Below are positions 22,125-31,317 of a DNA stretch of 64,000 nt, piece by piece. The notes under the pieces are model-generated. The model made no database searches. It saw only the letters and a program-made list of their open reading frames with translations, and had not been told where the DNA came from. Source of the stretch: an uncultured Clostridia bacterium (GTDB lineage Bacteria; Bacillota; Clostridia; Christensenellales; UBA1242). Position numbers and translations under genes: made by a program. The stretch's first letter is position 1, and each line of letters begins with the position of its first letter. Location of the stretch: contig CAKVHV010000001.1 of the NCBI GenBank assembly GCA_934754475.1, forward strand, positions 372,001 to 436,000. Direction: 5' to 3'.

Positions 22125-24218
22125 ATGAAAGATTTTAAAGAATTTAAAACTGAAATTGGTGGCAAAGAAGTAACTGTTGAAATCGGCAAATATGCAATGC
22201 AAACTAATGGTCATTGTATTGTTAAGTGTGGCGATACTATGGTTATGGTTAATACTTGTATGAACAAAGAGCCACGTCCGGGTCAAGACTTTTTTCCACT
22301 TAGTGTTGACTACGAAGAAAAACTTTATGCTGTAGGCAAAATTCCTGGTGGATTCAAAAAACGTGAAGGCAGACCAACTGACCAGGCGATTTTGACTTCT
22401 CGTCTTATTGATAGACCACTTAGACCACTTTTTCCAAAAGGATTTTTTAACGATGTAACTGTTGTTGCTACTCCACTTAGTGTTGACTATGATGTTGCAC
22501 CAGAACCACTTGCAATGTTTGCTAGTTCCATCGCACTATCTATTAGTGATATTCCTTTTGCTGGTCCTACTGGAAGTTGTCAAGTAGCGTACGTTGACGG
22601 AAAATATATTGTTAATCCAAACAAGGAAGAACAAGAAAAGTCTCTTATGGACTTAAAGGTTGCTGGAACAAAAGATGCAATCCTTATGGTTGAAGCAGGG
22701 GCTAACGAAGTATCCGAAGAAGAAATGCTTCAAGGAATTCTTTTTGCACACAATGAAATCAAAAAACAAGTTGAATTCCAAGAAAAGATTGTAAGTGAAC
22801 TTGGTGTCAAAAAGGCAGAAAATTTGCCATACTATGTAATTGACGAAACTCTTGAAAAAGACGTAAGAGAGTTTGGTTTTCCACTTATGGAAAAAGTTAT
22901 GGAACACTTTGACAGACACGAAAGAGATGCTGCCGAAGAAGAAGCAAATGCTCAAATACTTGAACATTTTGCCGAAACTTATCCAGATAGCCAAAGACAA
23001 ATTTTGGATGTACTCTACAAAGTTAAAAAAGAAATCATGCGTGCAAAAATTATTGAGCATGGTGTAAGACCTGACGGAAGAAAACTAGATGAAATCAGAC
23101 CAATCTGGTGCGAAGCAGGTATATTGCCAAGAGTTCATGGTAGTGCAGTATTTACTAGGGGCGAAACCCAAGTAATGACTACTTGTACACTTGGAAGTCT
23201 AAGAGACACTCAAATTCTTGATGGTCTTGATGACGAAGAAGAAAAGAGATATATGCATCACTACAACTTCCCAGCATATTCTACTGGCGAAGCAAAACCA
23301 CTTAAATCTGCAGGACGTAGAGAAATTGGTCATGGTGCTTTGGCTGAAAGGTCATTAGTTCCAGTATTGCCTAGTGAAGAAGAATTCCCATATGCTATAA
23401 GAACTGTTAGTGAAGTTTTGAGTAGTAATGGTAGTACTTCTCAAGCATCAGTTTGCGGAAGCACTCTTGCACTTATGGATGCTGGTGTTCCAATCAAAGC
23501 TCCAGTTGCTGGTTGTGCTATGGGTCTTATCAAAGACGAAAAGAGTGGCAAAGTTGCAATCCTTACCGATATTCAAGGACTTGAAGACTTTCTAGGCGAT
23601 ATGGACTTTAAGGTAGCAGGTACAACAAAAGGTATCACCGCTATTCAAATGGATATAAAAATCAAAGGTATTGATGAAAAAATCCTAAGAGAAGCATTAT
23701 CCAGAGCTAGAGAAGGAAGATTATTCATTCTTAACAAGATGAATGCTGTTTTGTCTGAACCAAGAAAAGAACTTAGTCCTTATGCTCCAAAGATTATATC
23801 ATTCAATATTAATCCTGACAAAATCAAAGACGTTATCGGTTCTGGCGGTAAAATGATTAACAAAATCATTGACGAAACGGGTGTTAAGATTGATATTGAA
23901 GACGATGGTCTTGTTATGATTTTGGGTGTAGACCAAGAGAAATCTAATAGAGCAAAAGAAATTATTTTGTCAATTGCCGAAGATGTTGAAGTTGGCAAGA
24001 TTTACACCGGAAAAGTTGTAAGAATTTTGCAATTTGGTGCTTTTGTAGAAATTGGATTTAACAAAGAAGGAATGATTCATATTTCTAAATTATCCAGCAA
24101 AAGAGTCGAAAAAGTTGAAGATGTTGTAAATATCGGAGACATGGTTGAAGTTGAATGTATCAAAATTAACGACGGAAAAATCGACCTTAAACTTATTGGA
24201 AAATACTCAGACAAATAA
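22125..24218 (+). CDS. pnp: Polyribonucleotide nucleotidyltransferase (PNPase)
   Basis: PNPase degrades RNA 3'-5' by phosphorolysis. The 697-residue protein has two RNase PH domains. The first holds GGFKKREGRPTDQAILTSRLIDRPLRPLFP and the second DGRKLDEIRPIWCEAGILPRVHGSA with FTRGETQVMTTCTLGS and DIQGLEDFLGDMDFKVAGT. A KH domain (VIGSGGKMINKIIDETGVKI) and an S1 domain (GKIYTGKVVRILQFGAFVEI) follow. Length and order are normal. AAAGGAG precedes the ATG. Confidence 0.97.
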   Translation: MKDFKEFKTEIGGKEVTVEIGKYAMQTNGHCIVKCGDTMVMVNTCMNKEPRPGQDFFPLSVDYEEKLYAVGKIPGGFKKREGRPTDQAILTSRLIDRPLRPLFPKGFFNDVTVVATPLSVDYDVAPEPLAMFASSIALSISDIPFAGPTGSCQVAYVDGKYIVNPNKEEQEKSLMDLKVAGTKDAILMVEAGANEVSEEEMLQGILFAHNEIKKQVEFQEKIVSELGVKKAENLPYYVIDETLEKDVREFGFPLMEKVMEHFDRHERDAAEEEANAQILEHFAETYPDSQRQILDVLYKVKKEIMRAKIIEHGVRPDGRKLDEIRPIWCEAGILPRVHGSAVFTRGETQVMTTCTLGSLRDTQILDGLDDEEEKRYMHHYNFPAYSTGEAKPLKSAGRREIGHGALAERSLVPVLPSEEEFPYAIRTVSEVLSSNGSTSQASVCGSTLALMDAGVPIKAPVAGCAMGLIKDEKSGKVAILTDIQGLEDFLGDMDFKVAGTTKGITAIQMDIKIKGIDEKILREALSRAREGRLFILNKMNAVLSEPRKELSPYAPKIISFNINPDKIKDVIGSGGKMINKIIDETGVKIDIEDDGLVMILGVDQEKSNRAKEIILSIAEDVEVGKIYTGKVVRILQFGAFVEIGFNKEGMIHISKLSSKRVEKVEDVVNIGDMVEVECIKINDGKIDLKLIGKYSDK

Positions 24219-24237
24219 TTGATTTAGTTTTAAATTT

Positions 24238-24280
24238 AAGATGAATTTGATGTAATATTACATTTAAATTCATCTTTTTT
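24238..24280 (+). terminator. Terminator of pnp
   Basis: A long interrupted stem pairs AAGATGAATTT with AAATTCATCTT, with an inner TGTAAT/ATTACA stem. A run of seven T follows. Confidence 0.8.
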
Positions 24281-24373
24281 TGATTTAAAAATTGCACTTG
24301 TATATTTCATAAAATTCTAAGTTTAAACATATATTTAGATATAATCAAAAATTAAGTCTATTAAGGGAATACA

Positions 24374-25075
24374 ATGAAATTAAAAACATTTAGAAATATA
24401 AGTAGTGCAATAATCTTAGTTATGCTAGTTTGTATGGTTTGTTTTGTGGGTGCTAGTACATACAACTTCGCTTTTAGTTATCAAAACGAAGACGTGATTT
24501 ATCATGGCAATCAAGACTCAAACAAAGTGTGTCTTATGATTAATGTTTATTGGGGAACTGAGTACTTGGATGATATGCTCGAAGTTTTAGATAAATACAA
24601 CGTAAAAACGACGTTTTTTGTAGGTGGACAGTGGGTTGAAAAAGAACCTGAAATGCTAAGTAAAATAGTATCAAGCGGTCATGAGATTGCAAATCATGGA
24701 TATTTTCACAAAGACCAAGAATACTTGGACTACAACCAAAATTATCAAGAAATCAAGGTTAATCACGAACTTGTTAAAACTATGACAGGGGTTACTATGA
24801 ATTTGTTTGCACCACCAAGTGGAAGTTTTAATAAATCCACAATTAAGGCGTGCTTTGATTTGGGATACCAGACAATAATGTGGACAAAAGACACAATTGA
24901 TTGGCGAGACAAGGATGCAAATCTAATTTATTCAAGAGCAACAAACAAAGTCAAAGGCGGGGACTTAATTTTAGCACATCCAACACTTAATACTCTCAAA
25001 GCATTGCCTTTAATTCTTGAATTCTACAAATTAAATAATTTGGAAGCAACTACAGTTTCTAATTGCCTAAAATAA
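24374..25075 (+). CDS. YlxY-like polysaccharide deacetylase family protein
   Basis: The 233-residue protein has an N-terminal signal or anchor helix (10-32) and a NodB deacetylase domain. The first motif, usually T-F-D-D-G with the catalytic base and a metal ligand, reads MINVYWGTEYLDD here. The second motif (GHEIANHGYFH) keeps both zinc histidines, and APPSGSFN, TIDWRD and LILAHP correspond to motifs 3 to 5. The INV-WG-EY form of motif 1 and the position after rpsO-pnp match Bacillus YlxY. That protein is a NodB-family member whose activity is unclear. It acts outside the membrane, perhaps on peptidoglycan during sporulation. GGGA precedes the ATG. Confidence 0.83.
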   Translation: MKLKTFRNISSAIILVMLVCMVCFVGASTYNFAFSYQNEDVIYHGNQDSNKVCLMINVYWGTEYLDDMLEVLDKYNVKTTFFVGGQWVEKEPEMLSKIVSSGHEIANHGYFHKDQEYLDYNQNYQEIKVNHELVKTMTGVTMNLFAPPSGSFNKSTIKACFDLGYQTIMWTKDTIDWRDKDANLIYSRATNKVKGGDLILAHPTLNTLKALPLILEFYKLNNLEATTVSNCLK

Positions 25076-25211
25076 TCTATTTTGCTTGATTTTTTTGATT
25101 AAAACATGTCAAAAATTAGAAAAATACAATTATTTTTTATAAAATCTACATTTATTAAAATTTATATCAAAAAATTATTTTAATAATTTATAGTTTTGTG
25201 CTAAAATAATC

Positions 25212-28097
25212 ATGATTAGAAGTATCTATCAAAAAATAATTGTTATTTTGGGTGTTAAATTGGCTATATATCCAACAAAAACTAGTAAGATTAATAATAA
25301 ATCAAAAAAGTTCAAAACAGGAATAACATTATCTTGTGTTTTTTCTGTTTTGTTTGTTTTGCTTGCTTTTAATTTCTTTCAGATTCTCACCAAAATTTTT
25401 GTTGGAACTTTTGGACTTTTAATTTATCCGGTTTGTTTATTTTTTGTAGTACTTGGCATACTTTTGATGCTAAACAAAAATATCAAAACATCCAAGCCAA
25501 TTATTGTTTTTTCCATTCTTTGGCTGACTATATTTATGCTTATATTACAACTCGCTACTAGCAAAAATATTGGCATTGGATTTGGCGGATACATAAGCCA
25601 AATGTACAAGGGGGATATAACTGCCGGTGGAGTGATTTTTGGAACTCTTTTGTATCCAATTTATTACTTGTCTTATGATGTTGCATCATATATAATTTTG
25701 CTTGTCGCACTTGTAATTTTCACTTCGCTTTTGATAGACAAAATTTATATTGAACTCAAAAACAAAAAAACACTCGAGACTACTAAGGTTGACACAATTA
25801 CTCAAGAGCAAAGTGAAGAATTGTCCGAAGATAATGAAGACGAAGTTGAGCAAAAAGTAACATACAAACCCGATACAGACGAAGATATATTTATTTCTGA
25901 CGAAGAAGAAAATGAACAAAAGAACGAAGCAAAATCTATACTTGGGCTTGTTAAAGATAGTTCTAATAACAAAACTTTGGCTCATGACGATGACTTAGAT
26001 TATACAAAAGAACTCGAAAAACAATTCACAGTTGAAGAAGCAACTTCAAAAACTGACGACAAAAAACCAAATATTTATGTTCACGAAGATGAATTTGAAA
26101 ATGTACAACCTACATTTGAAAGTATCGAAAAACCTACTCAGCCTATTGTAGACAAAGACGAAGAGCGAAAGAAAGCCGCTCTTGATTACTTGAACATCTC
26201 AAAAGGAAAATTTGAAACCAAGAATACAAAAACTGGTTTTGATAATGTCACCAACAAGACTTCCAAATCTACAGAAGTTGAAACTTTGAATATTGAAAAA
26301 CAAACAGACGAAAATAGAGATAGACTTAGCAATATTTCAAATAGATTAAATCAACTATCTAGTCAAAACAAGCAAAATAATCCGGATGAAAAACCAACGC
26401 AAATGGATATTTATGATGAAGACTTTACAAAGGCTGACTTTATCAAAAACAAAGATAGTTTTGCAAATAAGAATAACAATTTTAATAGGGCTATTAACAA
26501 TTTGCCAAAAATGGCAGAACAAGTTTATTCTGGCGAAGTAAAAGAGAATTTGGTTGATAGTACTGGATTTAGACCAGTTCAAGTTTCTATGGAAGCACCA
26601 GCAAAAGCTAATCTTCCACAACACAAACTTTACAAAAAACCACCAACTTATGTTAAACCACCAATAGATTTGTTAAAACAATACTCAACAAACATTGAAT
26701 CTGATTCAGATTATATTAATCAAAAAGGTCAGTTGATTGTTGAAACACTCAAAGCATTCAAGATTGATACAAAAATTATTAATGCAATTAAAGGCCCAAC
26801 TTTTACAAGATACGAACTTCAAATGGCGCCTGGAATTTCGGTAAACTCTGTTAATACCAAGATTAACGACTTGTCTATGGCACTTGAGAGTCAGTGTAGA
26901 GTACAAGTTCCAATTCCTGGCAAAAATGCCTTTGGTATTGAAGTTCCAAACAAAAAGAGAATGACTGTAGGTCTAAGAGAAATTTTGGAAAGTCAAAACT
27001 TCCAAAACAGCAAATCTCCATTGACTTTTGCTTTGGGTAAAGACATTTCGGCGACTTGCAAAGTTGCTTGTATTGACAAACTTGTGCATACATTGGTTGC
27101 TGGTAGTACAAATAGTGGTAAATCTGTTTGTCTTAACACAATGCTAGTAAGTTTGCTTTACAAAGCATCACCAGAAGATGTAAAATTGATTCTTGTTGAC
27201 CCAAAAACTGTTGAATTTAGCATGTTTAACAACTTGCCACATATGTTGATTCCAAATACAATAACCGATTGCGAAAAAGCGGTTTCGGCACTTAACTGGT
27301 TAGTTGAAGAAATGGAGAGACGTTACAAACGTTTGGGGCAATTGGGCGTCAAAAAGATTAGTGAATACAACGAAACACCAGAAGTTATTTCGGGTAGTGT
27401 TCCTAAGATGTACTATATTGTTATGGTCTTTGACGAAGTTGGAGACTTTATGGCTGTTGCCAAAAAGGAAATTGAAGAAAAGATTATGCGTCTTGCTGCA
27501 AAGTCAAGGGCATGCGGAATCCATTTGGTTTTGGCAACTCAAAGACCAACAGTCGATGTAATCACCGGAACTATCAAGACCAACTTGCCTAGTAGAATAG
27601 CCTTTGCGGTTAACTCCTATCAAGATAGCAAAACTATTTTGGAAAGTTCGGGTGCTGAATACTTGTTGGGTATGGGTGATATGTTATTTGTGCCACAAGG
27701 TTCAAATGATATGGATAGAATTCAAGGTTGTTTCATTGATAACAACGAACTAAAACAAGTAATTAAGTTTATAAAAGAAAACAATGAGTCGGTTTACGAC
27801 GAAACTATCGAAGACCAAATGTTTAATAAACATGACGGTTTTGACTCGTCAAATGGTGTTGAAGATGCCTTTGACCCACTTCTCAAAGACTGCCTAAAAT
27901 ACTTTATTAGAGCGAAAAAGGCTAGTGCATCGTCACTTCAAGCATACTTTGGAATTGGCTATCCAAAGGCTAATAAGATTGTATTGCAAATGGAAAAAGC
28001 AGGTTTTGTTTCTCCCGGCGATAGCAATGGCAGAAGACAATTATATATAACACAACAAGAATTTGAAGAAAGATTTGGAGAAAACTTAGACGAATGA
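25212..28097 (+). CDS. ftsK: DNA translocase FtsK/SpoIIIE
   Basis: FtsK/SpoIIIE pumps chromosomal DNA through the closing septum at division and during spore formation. The 961-residue protein has four N-terminal membrane helices (about 37-180). A long acidic, disordered linker (about 190-470) follows, then the motor with Walker A (VAGSTNSGKSVCLN) and Walker B (IVMVFDEVGDFMAV), and the C-terminal gamma winged helix (KASASSLQAYFGIGYPKANK) that reads polar DNA signals. The ATG at 25212 lacks a visible ribosome-binding site. A TTG at 25260 is an alternative that would lose 16 residues. It overlaps rimO by 4 bases. Upstream 25076-25211 is AT-rich with no clear terminator or promoter. Confidence 0.94.
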   Translation: MIRSIYQKIIVILGVKLAIYPTKTSKINNKSKKFKTGITLSCVFSVLFVLLAFNFFQILTKIFVGTFGLLIYPVCLFFVVLGILLMLNKNIKTSKPIIVFSILWLTIFMLILQLATSKNIGIGFGGYISQMYKGDITAGGVIFGTLLYPIYYLSYDVASYIILLVALVIFTSLLIDKIYIELKNKKTLETTKVDTITQEQSEELSEDNEDEVEQKVTYKPDTDEDIFISDEEENEQKNEAKSILGLVKDSSNNKTLAHDDDLDYTKELEKQFTVEEATSKTDDKKPNIYVHEDEFENVQPTFESIEKPTQPIVDKDEERKKAALDYLNISKGKFETKNTKTGFDNVTNKTSKSTEVETLNIEKQTDENRDRLSNISNRLNQLSSQNKQNNPDEKPTQMDIYDEDFTKADFIKNKDSFANKNNNFNRAINNLPKMAEQVYSGEVKENLVDSTGFRPVQVSMEAPAKANLPQHKLYKKPPTYVKPPIDLLKQYSTNIESDSDYINQKGQLIVETLKAFKIDTKIINAIKGPTFTRYELQMAPGISVNSVNTKINDLSMALESQCRVQVPIPGKNAFGIEVPNKKRMTVGLREILESQNFQNSKSPLTFALGKDISATCKVACIDKLVHTLVAGSTNSGKSVCLNTMLVSLLYKASPEDVKLILVDPKTVEFSMFNNLPHMLIPNTITDCEKAVSALNWLVEEMERRYKRLGQLGVKKISEYNETPEVISGSVPKMYYIVMVFDEVGDFMAVAKKEIEEKIMRLAAKSRACGIHLVLATQRPTVDVITGTIKTNLPSRIAFAVNSYQDSKTILESSGAEYLLGMGDMLFVPQGSNDMDRIQGCFIDNNELKQVIKFIKENNESVYDETIEDQMFNKHDGFDSSNGVEDAFDPLLKDCLKYFIRAKKASASSLQAYFGIGYPKANKIVLQMEKAGFVSPGDSNGRRQLYITQQEFEERFGENLDE

Positions 28098-29398
28098 CAA
28101 AAGAAGAAATATTACAGAAAAAAGTTGGATTTGTGTCACTTGGTTGCGACAAAAATAGGGTCGACCTAGAGCATATGATTTTCAATATAAAAAATGCTGG
28201 ATTTGAAATCGTTAATGACCCAAAACTTGCAAACATTATTATTGTAAATACTTGTTCATTCCTAGAGAGTTCAAGATTAGAGAGTATCGAAAACATTTTG
28301 GAAATGAGTGGATACAAATCAGAAAATCTTGAAAAACTTATAGTAACTGGGTGTTTAAACGAACTTAAATATTCAGATTTGAATACTAGCATGCCCGAAG
28401 TTGATGCATTTGTAAATGTCAAGGATAACCAAAAAATTGTTGATTTGATATTCTCGCTATATGCTACAAATTATCATCAAGATTATATCGAAGGAAGAAT
28501 TTTAACAACTCCTAAACACTTTGCTTATATCAAAATATCAGAAGGCTGTAATAACTTTTGTAGTTATTGTTTAATTCCTTATATTAGGGGAAGATACAAA
28601 TCTAGGACGATTGAAGATATTATTTCCGAAGCAAAAATGCTATCTAGTAGCGGTGTTAAGGAAATTATTTTGGTTGCTCAAGATGTAACAAAATATGGCA
28701 TTGATTTGTATAACAAAAAAATGCTAGTTGAACTGCTTAGAGAATTATCCAAAATAGAAAATATTAAGTGGATAAGACTACTATATTGTTATCCCGAAGA
28801 AATTGATTTGGATTTGATTGAAGAAATTAAGAATAATTCAAAAATTGTTAAATATTTGGATATTCCTTTGCAACATGTATCAGATAATATTCTCAAGGCG
28901 ATGAATAGAAAATCTACAAATAGTGGAATTAATGAATTATTTAAAAAATTAAAATCTGAAATTCCAAACATAGTTTTGAGAACAACTTTTATTTTGGGTT
29001 TCCCAAATGAAACCGACGATGACTTCAAACAAGTTCTTGATTTTCTAAAAGAATTTAAACTTGAAAATGTTGGGTTCTTTAAGTATAGTCGTGAAGAAGG
29101 GACTAGGGCTTATGATTTTGAAAATCAGGTTTCTGAAGAACTCAAGGAATACAGAGTCAAGGTCGCTTATCAAACACAATACGAAATTCAAAATGAAATT
29201 CATGACAAATTGATAGGGCTAGTGTATGATGCGATTGTTGATGAAGCAAACAATGATTATTCGGTTTTGAGATATTACGGACAGTGTCCGCAAATTGACG
29301 GATGTATAATCGTAAATGAAAAACTAAATGTTGGAGAATTTTACAAAATTAAAATTATAGACAAATCAGACTATGATTTAATAGGAGAAAGATTATGA
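28094..29398 (+). CDS. rimO: Ribosomal protein uS12 methylthiotransferase RimO
   Basis: RimO adds a methylthio group to an aspartate of ribosomal protein S12. The 434-residue protein has an N-terminal UPF0004 domain (VGFVSLGCDKNRVDLE, with further cysteines in NTCSF and VTGCLNE that bind a second Fe-S cluster). The radical SAM core with CNNFCSYC and a C-terminal TRAM domain follow. The start LGCDKNRVDLE separates RimO from MiaB, which has CQMN. It shares ATGA with the end of ftsK and with the start of pgsA, so the three genes are tightly coupled. Confidence 0.95.
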   Translation: MTKEEILQKKVGFVSLGCDKNRVDLEHMIFNIKNAGFEIVNDPKLANIIIVNTCSFLESSRLESIENILEMSGYKSENLEKLIVTGCLNELKYSDLNTSMPEVDAFVNVKDNQKIVDLIFSLYATNYHQDYIEGRILTTPKHFAYIKISEGCNNFCSYCLIPYIRGRYKSRTIEDIISEAKMLSSSGVKEIILVAQDVTKYGIDLYNKKMLVELLRELSKIENIKWIRLLYCYPEEIDLDLIEEIKNNSKIVKYLDIPLQHVSDNILKAMNRKSTNSGINELFKKLKSEIPNIVLRTTFILGFPNETDDDFKQVLDFLKEFKLENVGFFKYSREEGTRAYDFENQVSEELKEYRVKVAYQTQYEIQNEIHDKLIGLVYDAIVDEANNDYSVLRYYGQCPQIDGCIIVNEKLNVGEFYKIKIIDKSDYDLIGERL

Positions 29399-30063
29399 AT
29401 AATTTACCAAATAGAATAACAATTACAAGAATACTATTAATGCCAGTATTTATTGTGCTATTTTTAGTATCGTTTCCGGGTTCAAAATTTGTAGCGATGG
29501 GAGTATTTTTAATTGCTGCCATTTCTGACTCATTGGACGGATATATTGCCAGAAAGTATAACCTTGTTACCGATTTGGGCAAGTTTCTTGACCCAATCGC
29601 CGACAAACTACTTGCAACAACAGGACTTGTTATGTTAATTACTGGTGCAAATCCTATAATCCCTATGCCTTATGGAATTGTTGTTATGTTTGTAATGATT
29701 TTAAGAGACTACGAAGTAACTGGTCTTAGACAAATCGGTCAACTAAAAGGCAGAATTATTGCTGCAGATAAAGTTGCCAAAATCAAAGCAAACTTTTTGT
29801 ATTTCACACTAGTTTATGGACTACTTATTTCGGCACTTAGAGAAATTACTATTAATGCCGACTTTATGAAATACTTTACACTTGTATTCTATTTCTTTGT
29901 AGGAATCACTACTTGTCTAATTGCTCTTTCGGGAATTGTTTATTTAGTAAATAATATATCTGTATTCAAAGATGAAAAACCGGAAGAAAAAGTGGCAGAA
30001 AGTTCTGATACAAACAAAGAAGTAACTGAAAAAAAGAAATCTACAAAATCAAAGACAAAATAA
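29395..30063 (+). CDS. pgsA: CDP-diacylglycerol-glycerol-3-phosphate 3-phosphatidyltransferase
   Basis: PgsA makes phosphatidylglycerophosphate, the precursor of phosphatidylglycerol. The 222-residue membrane protein has the CDP-alcohol phosphatidyltransferase motif, seen as DSLDGYIARKYNLVTDLGKFLDPIADK with all D, G, A and R positions (about 43-69). Further helices follow. The last 30 residues are a basic and acidic tail ending KKSTKSKTK, similar in style to the YajC tail. The pgsA-cinA-recA order is conserved in Bacillota. The start overlaps the rimO stop. Confidence 0.94.
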   Translation: MNNLPNRITITRILLMPVFIVLFLVSFPGSKFVAMGVFLIAAISDSLDGYIARKYNLVTDLGKFLDPIADKLLATTGLVMLITGANPIIPMPYGIVVMFVMILRDYEVTGLRQIGQLKGRIIAADKVAKIKANFLYFTLVYGLLISALREITINADFMKYFTLVFYFFVGITTCLIALSGIVYLVNNISVFKDEKPEEKVAESSDTNKEVTEKKKSTKSKTK

Positions 30064-30069
30064 TTTAAT

Positions 30070-31263
30070 ATGAAAATCGGATGTATTGCTCTTAATTCAA
30101 ATTTAATATCGTGTGAAAAGCAGACCAAAATTATTGAGTATCTAAGTTCGAAACTTTATGAAATAGGGGAAAGTTTTTCTCTTATTTCTTATTTTGATAA
30201 TGGGCTAGAAAAGTTAAAGGAAGTTGTCGGTCAAGACTACAGGCTTTTGTTTTTAATTGGAACTAATGATGTAATTTATAACCAAAATATCAAGGATAAC
30301 ATCTCAAGGATTGCTGGAGACAAATTAGAAATTAATCCAACCGCTTCACAAACACTTAAATCATATTGTGCTAAATTCAATATTCCTTTTTCTATTCAAG
30401 AAGAAATGGAAACAAATCTTCCAACCAAGTCCATTCCACTTGTATTTGAAGATTCGTTTTTTAATGGCTTTATGTACAAATTTAATGATACGTTTATAAT
30501 TTATTTACCGAGTGACTTTGAACTTCTTGAAAACAATTATACAAAATATATCTTGCCACTAATAAATGATTTGACATCCGTAAATTCTAATGTTCAAATT
30601 TTAAAATGTTTTGGAATTTTGGAAAAAGATATAAAAAACTTGATTGGTGACTATTTTGGAATAAGTGGAGTGCAAATAAACATAGTAAGTGACGACTTGG
30701 ATAGTGCTATTTTTGTTAGATTTTCAAGCGAAATTGAACAAAGCAAACAAAGAGAAATTATATCTAATATAATATCTAAACTAAACAAATTTGTTTATTC
30801 CTTAGACAATGATAGCATATACAAAATGGCAGTTGACTTGCTCAAAGTTCAGCACAAGAGCCTAATTGTTTGTGAGACTCTAACTTATGGTGAAATCTCC
30901 AAAAATTTAGCTCAGATTGATAATGAAGTTATAAATTTTAGCGGAATATATCCGAGTTTTGATGTTATTCAAAGAGAAATTAAAATTGATTCACAAATTA
31001 TTTCTGATTACGGAAAATATAGTGTTAATACTGTCTATGAATTGGCTAATGCTATGCTTGAAAACAAAACCGGAGACTTGGTCTTGTTTGTCCTTGGCGA
31101 CAAAAATTCGGATATTTGCTATATGGCAATAGGCGATTTTGACGGAATTCATGTATACAAAAATAAGATTAATATCAAAAACTCTGACTTAATTAGTAAC
31201 TTGTCAAAAACAGCGATATTCTATTTAATTAAAAAACTTAAACAAAATGATTTGTGTTTTTGA
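30070..31263 (+). CDS. CinA-like protein, degenerate
   Basis: The 397-residue protein occupies the cinA slot between pgsA and recA and has the right length for CinA (about 410). It starts MKIGCIALNSNLI, where CinA has the A-E-I-I-x-V-G-x-E-L-L type of start. The usual T-G-G-L-G-P-T-x-D-D motif of the molybdopterin-binding-like domain reads FLIGTNDVIYNQN. The C-terminal amidase motif A-E-S-C-T-G-G reads VCETLTYGEI. The middle keeps the order of strands, with GISGVQINIVSD where CinA has a ferredoxin-like linker domain. The nicotinamide-nucleotide amidase and ADP-ribose pyrophosphatase activities known for CinA are unlikely to be intact. Function is unknown. Confidence 0.65.
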   Translation: MKIGCIALNSNLISCEKQTKIIEYLSSKLYEIGESFSLISYFDNGLEKLKEVVGQDYRLLFLIGTNDVIYNQNIKDNISRIAGDKLEINPTASQTLKSYCAKFNIPFSIQEEMETNLPTKSIPLVFEDSFFNGFMYKFNDTFIIYLPSDFELLENNYTKYILPLINDLTSVNSNVQILKCFGILEKDIKNLIGDYFGISGVQINIVSDDLDSAIFVRFSSEIEQSKQREIISNIISKLNKFVYSLDNDSIYKMAVDLLKVQHKSLIVCETLTYGEISKNLAQIDNEVINFSGIYPSFDVIQREIKIDSQIISDYGKYSVNTVYELANAMLENKTGDLVLFVLGDKNSDICYMAIGDFDGIHVYKNKINIKNSDLISNLSKTAIFYLIKKLKQNDLCF

Positions 31264-31273
31264 TAATTTAGTG

Positions 31274-31298
31274 TATAATATTTATAGAACAAATGTTT
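31274..31298 (+). promoter_or_regulatory. recA promoter -10 and LexA-type box
   Basis: TATAAT lies at 31274-31279, with TTGTGT (31252-31257) 16 bases upstream as a weak -35. GAACAAATGTTT (31287-31298) lies just downstream, at the start of the transcript. It is the reverse complement of AAACATTTGTTC, the same palindrome as the ruvC and lexA boxes. Confidence 0.7.
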
Positions 31299-31317
31299 AA
31301 TAAAGGATAATTTAACT

